A stretch of 23,537 bases of DNA from an uncultured Candidatus Altimarinota bacterium (lineage in GTDB: Bacteria; Patescibacteriota; Gracilibacteria; CAIRYL01), in NCBI GenBank assembly GCA_947311645.1, contig CAMZKZ010000027.1:1-23537 (forward strand), in the 5' to 3' direction. The notes under the pieces are model-generated. The model made no database searches, was not told where the DNA came from, and saw only the letters and a program-made list of their open reading frames with translations. This document shows positions 15,486-21,174 of this stretch, in pieces (the first letter of the stretch is position 1; every line of letters begins with the position of its first letter). The translations under genes were made by a program, and so were the position numbers.

Positions 15486-15887
15486 ATGTCAGAAACTACT
15501 GAACTACCAGAATTGTCTGCTAACGGACAAAAAATCCTTGATCTTGTGAAAGAACTTACTGTTTTAGAATTATCTGCTGTTGTTAAAAACATGGAAGATG
15601 TATTCGGAGTTTCAGCTGCTGCTGTTGCTGCACCTGCTGCTGCAGGAGCTGCAGGTGGAGAAGAAGCTGCAGAACAAACTGAATTTGATGTTATTCTTAC
15701 TTCAGCGGGTTCTTCAAAAATTGGAGTTATTAAAGCTGTTCGAGAAGCTACAGGTCTTGGTCTTAAAGAAGCAAAAGCTGTTGTTGATAGCGCTCCAGCT
15801 CCAGTTAAAGAAAAAGTATCAAAAGATGATGCTGCTACTCTTAAAGCAAAACTTGAAGAAGCAGGAGCTACTGTTGAAGTTAAATAA
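15486..15887 (+). CDS. rplL: Large ribosomal subunit protein L7/L12 (bL12)
   Basis: L12 is the flexible stalk protein that recruits and stimulates translation GTPases. The 133-residue protein has the N-terminal dimerisation/L10-binding domain (LVKELTVLELSAVVKNMEDVFGVSA), an Ala/Gly/Pro hinge at about 44-60 and the conserved C-terminal domain (FDVILTSAGSSKIGVIKAVREATGLGLKEAKAVVDSAP...LKAKLEEAGATVEVK). Length and order after rplJ are typical. TATACT-like repeats occur in the 53-nt gap but a separate promoter is not certain. A strong intrinsic terminator follows the stop. Confidence 0.96.
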   Translation: MSETTELPELSANGQKILDLVKELTVLELSAVVKNMEDVFGVSAAAVAAPAAAGAAGGEEAAEQTEFDVILTSAGSSKIGVIKAVREATGLGLKEAKAVVDSAPAPVKEKVSKDDAATLKAKLEEAGATVEVK

Positions 15888-15924
15888 TTTTCAAAATTAT
15901 TATATTTCCTCTTTAGGTGTTGTG

Positions 15925-15960
15925 AAAATCCAGAAAGTATATTACTTTCTGGATTTTTTT
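15925..15960 (+). terminator. Intrinsic terminator of rplJL
   Basis: A perfect 15-bp stem pairs 15925-15939 (AAAATCCAGAAAGTA) with 15943-15957 around a 3-nt loop, and the T tract runs 15954-15960. It lies 37 nt after the rplL stop and before the hisF promoter. It is the clearest terminator in the window. Confidence 0.9.
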
Positions 15961-16005
15961 ATTGTATTTAAAACTTACATTGTTTTTAGTATATGATAGA
16001 CTCTG

Positions 16006-16011
16006 TATACT
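16006..16011 (+). promoter_or_regulatory. -10 element before hisF
   Basis: TATACT lies 15 nt before the hisF ATG, just downstream of the rplL terminator. TTGTTT at 15980-15985 is 20 nt upstream, a long spacer. Its place after a strong terminator supports a promoter here. Confidence 0.4.
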
Positions 16012-16026
16012 TTTTATAAAAATTAT

Positions 16027-16791
16027 ATGTTGAAAAAAAGAATTATTCCATGTTTGGATGTGAAAAATGGAAGAACTGTAAAGGGGGTAAATTTTGTAGA
16101 TTTAAAAGATGCAGGAGATGCAATAGAACTTGCAAAGATATATGATGTTTCGGGTGCAGATGAATTAGTATTTTTAGATATTTCTGCGACTGATGAGGGG
16201 AGGGGGACTTTACTTGATTTTGTGCGAAATGTAGCAAAAAATATATCTATTCCTTTTACTGTTGGGGGTGGTATTTCTTCTGTTGAGTCTGCGAAACAAG
16301 TGATTTTTTCAGGTGCAGATAAAGTTGGAATAAATTCTGCAGCAGTTCGAAATCCACAACTTATACATGATATTGCACTGGAATTTGGAAATCAGGCAGT
16401 AGTATTGGCTGTTGATGCAAAAAAAGTAGAGACAACTCCAAGTGGGTGGGAGGTGTTTATTTCTGGTGGAAAAAAAGCGACTGGATTAGATTTAATTGAT
16501 TGGGTAAAGGAAGGAGTGCGTCTTGGTGCAGGTGAGATTTTATTAACATCTATGGATAGAGATGGAGTGAAAAATGGGTTTGATATTGATATGTTGCAGG
16601 CGGTTGGAAAGAATGTTGATGTACCTATTATTGCAAGTGGAGGTGCAGGGAAGATTGATGATTTTATAGAAGTATTTGAAAAAACAATGGTAACTGGTGC
16701 ATTAGCAGCATCTGTGTTTCATTTTAGAGAGATAGAGATTGGGGGGGTGAAATCTGAATTATTAAAAAATGGGGTATCGGTTCGTATTTAA
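16027..16791 (+). CDS. hisF: Imidazole glycerol phosphate synthase cyclase subunit HisF
   Basis: HisF is the (beta/alpha)8-barrel subunit that, with ammonia from HisH, converts PRFAR to imidazole glycerol phosphate and AICAR in histidine synthesis. The 254-residue protein has both catalytic aspartates at the canonical positions (D11 in PCLDVKNGR and D130 in VLAVDAKK), the phosphate-binding motifs VGGGISS (79-85) and IIASGGAGKIDDF, and LTSMDRDGVKNGFD. The length is exactly that of the family. No other his gene is in the window, so the rest of the pathway would be elsewhere. It is followed by ilvN after 90 nt. Confidence 0.96.
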   Translation: MLKKRIIPCLDVKNGRTVKGVNFVDLKDAGDAIELAKIYDVSGADELVFLDISATDEGRGTLLDFVRNVAKNISIPFTVGGGISSVESAKQVIFSGADKVGINSAAVRNPQLIHDIALEFGNQAVVLAVDAKKVETTPSGWEVFISGGKKATGLDLIDWVKEGVRLGAGEILLTSMDRDGVKNGFDIDMLQAVGKNVDVPIIASGGAGKIDDFIEVFEKTMVTGALAASVFHFREIEIGGVKSELLKNGVSVRI

Positions 16792-16881
16792 GATGTATTT
16801 TTATTGAGTAAGACTTTTCTTGAAGTTTTTTGTAAAAATTATTACTATGTTATTAGTACCTTTTTCCTGTATCAAAATATT

Positions 16882-17349
16882 ATGTTTAAAATAATTGTAG
16901 CAACGGTGGCAAATACTCCAGGAGTGTTAAATAGGGTTTCTTCTTTGTTGAGACGAAGAAATTTTAATATATCATCTTTGACAGTAGCACCAATGATTGA
17001 TGAGAATTTTTCTCGTATGACAATAAAATTGAAAATGGGCGTAGATTCTGTTCAGGTTTCAAAGCATTTACATAAATTGATAGATGTTTTAAAGGTTTCA
17101 TCATATAGTGAAAATGAGGTTATGTTGCATGAATCTTTGTTTTTAAAGGTGCATGCAACACGATCTTCTCGTGCAGAAGTACTGCAGTTTGCATCTATGT
17201 ATAATGCAGAGATAGTAAGTCTTGGGGTTAAAGATATTACATTTCGTTATTCTTCGCACCCAAATAAGATTGATGAATTTATAGAAGTGATGACTTCTTT
17301 TGGAATTAAAGATGTTGTGCGTTCGGGTGTAACTGCTATTGGAAAATAA
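16882..17349 (+). CDS. ilvN: Acetolactate synthase small (regulatory) subunit
   Basis: This subunit activates IlvB and confers valine feedback inhibition. The 155-residue product has an N-terminal ACT domain (MFKIIVATVANTPGVLNRVSSLLRRRNFNISSLTVAP) and a C-terminal domain containing LFLKVHATRSSRAEVLQFASMYNAEIVSLGVKDITFRYSSHPNKIDEFI, ending in VVRSGVTAIGK, as in IlvH/IlvN proteins of about 160 residues. The frame is open from a TTG at 16804, but the 26 extra residues are not family-like and the ATG at 16882 is the expected N-terminus. It lies between hisF and ftsH, away from ilvB. The stop is TAA. Confidence 0.92.
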   Translation: MFKIIVATVANTPGVLNRVSSLLRRRNFNISSLTVAPMIDENFSRMTIKLKMGVDSVQVSKHLHKLIDVLKVSSYSENEVMLHESLFLKVHATRSSRAEVLQFASMYNAEIVSLGVKDITFRYSSHPNKIDEFIEVMTSFGIKDVVRSGVTAIGK

Positions 17350-17361
17350 TATTTATTCGGA

Positions 17362-17383
17362 TATAATATATTGACTGTATAAT
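17362..17383 (+). promoter_or_regulatory. Two -10-like elements before ftsH
   Basis: TATAAT occurs at 17362-17367 (with TTGGAA at 17339-17344, spacer 17 nt) and again at 17378-17383, 32 and 15 nt before the ftsH ATG. Either could start a short-leader ftsH transcript. The first -35 lies inside the end of ilvN. Confidence 0.4.
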
Positions 17384-17398
17384 TTAAATAATAAAAAA

Positions 17399-19543
17399 AT
17401 GCCATTTCCTCCAAATTGGAATAAAAACAAAAAAAGTGATAAAGAAAATGATAATGAAGAAGAAAAGATGGTAGTAAAAAAAATAAAAAAACCAAAAAAA
17501 TATACTGCTGATGATATTGAGCAAATGGAAATTCTTGAAGATATTCAAGATGAGATTATTGAAGCACAGCAAAAAGTAGATGCTTTAAAAAAGAAGCGTG
17601 AAAAAGTTGTATTGGAGCAAATTGAAAAAACGATAGAAAAAGAGGTCGACTCTTTAAGTGAAGATTCTGAAAATTCGGATCAACCTGATAAATCGAAAAA
17701 TTCTGAAAAAGCAGATTCTAAAAAATTAAAAAAACTTTTAAATATTCGTTTAAAAGAAAAAGGAAAAAAACCAGGTATATTTGGTGTATCATATGACCTC
17801 ATAATGCAATTGATGCTTGCAGGGGTTATGGGAATTTTCTTATATAATTTTCTTAATTCGGAAGAAATCGAAACACTTCCTCTTTCAGAATTTACACAAG
17901 AGCTTGAAAAAGGAACATTTACTGAGGTGGTTATTCGAGGAGAAACAGCTATTGGGGAAAAAGAAGATGAAACAAAAGTTACAACTATTTTAGGGATACG
18001 AGACTCTTTTAAAGATCTTGGTTTTTTTAGAAAAGAAATAACAGAAAAAACAAAAGTTGAAATAAAAGAAACGGAAGGAAATCTCTTATTGGATATTATT
18101 TTAAGTTTCTTACCGTTACTTCTTCTGATTGGGTTAATGATGTACTCAATGAGAGGAATGAAGGGAGGTATGGGTGGTTTTCCTTTTGGGGATAAAGGGA
18201 AAGGATTGGACCCAATTAAGCCAGATACAACATTTGAAGATGTAGCAGGGCAAGATGAAGCAAAATATGAATTGAAAGAGATTGTAGAATTTTTACGAAA
18301 ACCATCTCAATTTTTGAAAATGGGAGCAACAATTCCAAAAGGAGTACTGATGTCAGGGCCTCCTGGTACGGGAAAAACATTGCTTGCAAGGGCTGTTGCA
18401 GGAGAAGCTCATGTTCCATTTTTTTCTATTTCTGGGTCAGAGTTTGTAGAAATGTTTGTTGGGGTTGGTGCATCTCGAGTGCGAAAGATTTTTGAAAATG
18501 CACGAAAGCACTCTCCGTCAATTATTTTTATTGATGAAATTGATGCTATTGGTCGAAAACGAAGTTCTGGAATGGGTGGTGGTAATTCAGAAATGGAGCA
18601 AACATTGAATCAAATTCTTACAGAAATGGATGGGTTTGAAAATGATACTGGGGTTATTGTAATGGCAGCAACGAATAGGGAAGATGTTTTAGATTCTGCA
18701 CTATTGAGACCGGGTCGATTTGATAGAAGAATTACTATTGGAAGTCCAACTATTAAAGATAGAGAGGCGATATTAAAAGTACATTCAAAAAATAAGCCAT
18801 TAGATGAATCTGTAGATTTGGAAAAAATTTCTGCACGAACGGTTGGGTTTTCTGGTGCAGATTTACAAAACTTATTAAACGAATCTGCAATTTTTGCGGC
18901 ACGAGAAAAAAGTAAGACAATTACTTCAAAACATATCGATTTAGCTATTGATAGAGTCGTGATGGGAACAGAAAAGAAATCATTAGTGATGAGTGATGAG
19001 GAGAAAAAAATGACAGCATATCATGAGGTTGGTCATGCCTTGCTTGCTCATTTAATGCCAAAGGCAGATCCTGTTCATAAAATTACTATTGTTCCTCGTG
19101 GGCGAGCATTAGGAGCAACGCATATAGCACCAGATACAGAAAGTTATCATTCGACAAAGCAAAAATATTTAGATGAAATTTGTGTGTTATTAGGTGGGTT
19201 ATCTGCTGAAAAAATAATTTTTAAAGATACTACTTCTGGGGTTTCAAACGATTTAGAAAGAGCAACAGCAATTGCAAATGCTATGGTGAAAAAATTTGGA
19301 ATGAGTGATGAAATTGGGCCTATGGTATTTATGGATCCCGGAGAACAGACGCTTGCAAAATCTCATAGTGATATTTTTTCTGCAAAAATTGATGAAGAGG
19401 TTCAAAAAATATTAAAAATTTCATATACGAAAACACTTGAAACATTGGAATCGCATATGGATTTATTACATTCTATTTCAAAAGAATTGCTGGAAAAAGA
19501 AACATTATCTCGAGAAGAATTTGAAAATTTTTTTAAAGGGTAA
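17399..19543 (+). CDS. ftsH: ATP-dependent zinc metalloprotease FtsH
   Basis: FtsH is a hexameric membrane AAA+ protease that degrades damaged membrane and regulatory proteins. The 714-residue protein has two membrane helices (about 134-152 and 229-251) around a short external domain, then the AAA module: Walker A GPPGTGKT (320-327), Walker B IIFIDE (375-380), the pore motif FVGVGASR (353-360) and the second region of homology ATNREDVLDSALLRPGRFDRR. The peptidase has HEVGH (542-546) and the third zinc ligand D618 in SGVSNDLERA. Residues 1-132 are an unusual cytoplasmic extension, highly charged with Lys/Glu coiled-coil segments. ATG 17399 is the first start after the promoter-like sequences; M24 is an alternative. 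The stop is TAA. Confidence 0.95.
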   Translation: MPFPPNWNKNKKSDKENDNEEEKMVVKKIKKPKKYTADDIEQMEILEDIQDEIIEAQQKVDALKKKREKVVLEQIEKTIEKEVDSLSEDSENSDQPDKSKNSEKADSKKLKKLLNIRLKEKGKKPGIFGVSYDLIMQLMLAGVMGIFLYNFLNSEEIETLPLSEFTQELEKGTFTEVVIRGETAIGEKEDETKVTTILGIRDSFKDLGFFRKEITEKTKVEIKETEGNLLLDIILSFLPLLLLIGLMMYSMRGMKGGMGGFPFGDKGKGLDPIKPDTTFEDVAGQDEAKYELKEIVEFLRKPSQFLKMGATIPKGVLMSGPPGTGKTLLARAVAGEAHVPFFSISGSEFVEMFVGVGASRVRKIFENARKHSPSIIFIDEIDAIGRKRSSGMGGGNSEMEQTLNQILTEMDGFENDTGVIVMAATNREDVLDSALLRPGRFDRRITIGSPTIKDREAILKVHSKNKPLDESVDLEKISARTVGFSGADLQNLLNESAIFAAREKSKTITSKHIDLAIDRVVMGTEKKSLVMSDEEKKMTAYHEVGHALLAHLMPKADPVHKITIVPRGRALGATHIAPDTESYHSTKQKYLDEICVLLGGLSAEKIIFKDTTSGVSNDLERATAIANAMVKKFGMSDEIGPMVFMDPGEQTLAKSHSDIFSAKIDEEVQKILKISYTKTLETLESHMDLLHSISKELLEKETLSREEFENFFKG

Positions 19544-19564
19544 GAGAGAAGATGATATATTAAA

Positions 19565-19593
19565 TTGATTTTTATAGAATTATAAAATATAAT
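19565..19593 (+). promoter_or_regulatory. pyrC promoter
   Basis: TTGATT (19565-19570), an exact 17-nt spacer and TATAAT (19588-19593). The start site would be near 19600, giving a leader of about 23 nt. This is the best housekeeping-type promoter in the window. Confidence 0.65.
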
Positions 19594-19622
19594 GCTATCA
19601 ATATATTTTATAACTCATATAT

Positions 19623-20921
19623 ATGAATTCTCTTTCTTCTTTTGTTTTGCGTGGTGGACAAGTTGTTGATCCAAAAAATGCTATAGATAAAAAATGTGAT
19701 ATCTTGGTGAAAGATGGTCGTATTGAAAAAGTTGCTGAAAATATTTCTGTAGAATCAGATGTAAAGGTTGTAGATGTGTCTGGGAAATATGTTTTTCCAG
19801 GATTGGTAGATTTACAAGTTCACTTACGAGAACCAGGTCGAGAAGATAAAGAAACAATAGAGACAGGGTTGAAATCAGCACTCTGTGGGGGTATTACTTC
19901 TGTTGTTTCTATGCCGAATACAACACCCGTAACAGATTCTCAGTCAACTGTAGAATTTCAAATTGCTCGAGCAAAACAATTAGATTTAGGAAATTTATAT
20001 CCAGCAGGGGCAATTACAAAAGGGCAAAAAGGGAAGGAAATTTCTGAAATGTGGGAAATGAAAAACTCTGGAATTGTAGCAATTACCGATGATGGAGTTG
20101 ATGTGCAGCATGAAGGAATTTTGGAAAAAGCAATGGAGTATGCGAAAACTCATAATTTAGTTTTAATGAGTCATTGTCAAAATGAAGCACTTTCTGGTGG
20201 TGGAGTTTTGCATGAAGGGGATATTTCTACAAAATTGGCACTTCCGGGAATTTCTCCGCAAGCAGAAGATTTAGCAGTGTATAAAAATTTAGTATTAGCA
20301 GAAAAAACAGGGTGTAAGTTGCATTTGTTACATAATTCTACAAAAGAATCTGTGAATTTAATTGAGCAATTTAAAGCAAGAGGGGTAAATGTATCGGCTG
20401 AAACATGTCCACAATACCTCACTCTTACAGATGCAATTTGTGATAATTACAATACGCAGGGGAAAATGTATCCACCAATTCGGTCACAAGAGCATCAAGA
20501 TGCATTAATTGAAGGATTGAAGAAGAATATAATTTCTGTAATTTCAACAGATCATGCACCGCATTTATGGTTTGAAAAAGAAAAACCATTTATGGAAAGT
20601 GTGTGGGGAAGTGTGGGGGTAGAGTGTTCTTTCGCACTGTGTTATACACGGCTTGTAAAAACAGGAGAATTATCACTTTCGGATTTACTTGCAAAAATGA
20701 CCTTTCAACCTGCTGATGTAATTTCTGTAGAAAGAGGGGATTTATCTGTAGGAAGTGTTGCAGATATTGCGGTTTTTGACCTTGAACAAGAATGGGAAAT
20801 AAAAGTAAAAGAAATGCAAACAAAAGGGGGAAACTGTGTATTTGAAGGAATGAAAGTATTTGGGAAGCCAACACATGTTTTTGTTGCAGGAGATGAAAAA
20901 TTGGAAAAAATTAAAAAATAA
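19623..20921 (+). CDS. pyrC: Dihydroorotase (type I)
   Basis: Dihydroorotase closes carbamoyl aspartate to dihydroorotate in pyrimidine synthesis. The 432-residue amidohydrolase has the N-terminal beta-sandwich (LRGGQVVDPKNAIDKKCDILVKDGRIEKV), the family signature FPGLVDLQVHLREPGREDKETI (58-79), MPNTTPVTD, the aspartate pair in AITDDGVD (156-157), H184 in LMSHCQNE, H237 in LHLLHNST and the catalytic D310 in STDHAPH. The HxH metal motif reads Q65-V-H67, so the first histidine is replaced (see findings). Other pathway genes here are carA on the opposite strand; aspartate carbamoyltransferase is not in the window. It is monocistronic with its own promoter. Confidence 0.9.
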   Translation: MNSLSSFVLRGGQVVDPKNAIDKKCDILVKDGRIEKVAENISVESDVKVVDVSGKYVFPGLVDLQVHLREPGREDKETIETGLKSALCGGITSVVSMPNTTPVTDSQSTVEFQIARAKQLDLGNLYPAGAITKGQKGKEISEMWEMKNSGIVAITDDGVDVQHEGILEKAMEYAKTHNLVLMSHCQNEALSGGGVLHEGDISTKLALPGISPQAEDLAVYKNLVLAEKTGCKLHLLHNSTKESVNLIEQFKARGVNVSAETCPQYLTLTDAICDNYNTQGKMYPPIRSQEHQDALIEGLKKNIISVISTDHAPHLWFEKEKPFMESVWGSVGVECSFALCYTRLVKTGELSLSDLLAKMTFQPADVISVERGDLSVGSVADIAVFDLEQEWEIKVKEMQTKGGNCVFEGMKVFGKPTHVFVAGDEKLEKIKK

Positions 20922-21082
20922 TTTCTGGATAGAGTAGTGCTATTCAAAAGATACATAATTTATATTATTGTAATTTTATACTTTGTATTCTCTTCGAAAT
21001 CCTGATAAATAACATTTTATAAAAAAAGATAGTTATTTTATTCTTTACTCTTTGCTTATTTGTGTAGTCAAGATAATTTTTC

Positions 21083-21111
21083 TTGTTTTTTGAATTGAAA
21101 AACTATATATA
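21083..21111 (+). promoter_or_regulatory. Predicted nrdA promoter
   Basis: TTGTTT (21083-21088), a 17-nt spacer and TATATA (21106-21111). The -10 lies inside the first NrdR box, so NrdR binding would block RNA polymerase. The rest of the pyrC-nrdA gap (20922-21080) holds only weak A/T-rich repeats, including AATAAC/GTTATT near 21010-21040. Confidence 0.45.
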
Positions 21112-21115
21112 GTGT
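21100..21115 (+). promoter_or_regulatory. NrdR box 1
   Basis: AAACTATATATAGTGT agrees with the NrdR consensus ACACwATATATwGTGT at all but one position. The palindromic core CTATATATAG is 21103-21112, and the box overlaps the predicted nrdA -10. Confidence 0.8.
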
Positions 21116-21131
21116 GTAAGAATGTTTTTAC

Positions 21132-21147
21132 TAACTATATATAGTTT
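21132..21147 (+). promoter_or_regulatory. NrdR box 2
   Basis: TAACTATATATAGTTT has the same core CTATATATAG (21135-21144). Its centre is exactly 32 bp from that of box 1, about three helical turns, as in known paired NrdR boxes. It ends 27 nt before the nrdA ATG. Confidence 0.8.
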
Positions 21148-21174
21148 TTTTTTGCTTTTTTATTTGTTGTAGAT

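Noticed and set aside
21098..21149. 16-bp perfect stem with T run before nrdA, resembling a terminator for pyrC
   Set aside because: The arms are complementary only because they are two copies of the same palindrome (NrdR boxes). The stem is nearly all A/T with a 20-nt loop and lies 27 nt before nrdA, so paired operators explain it better.
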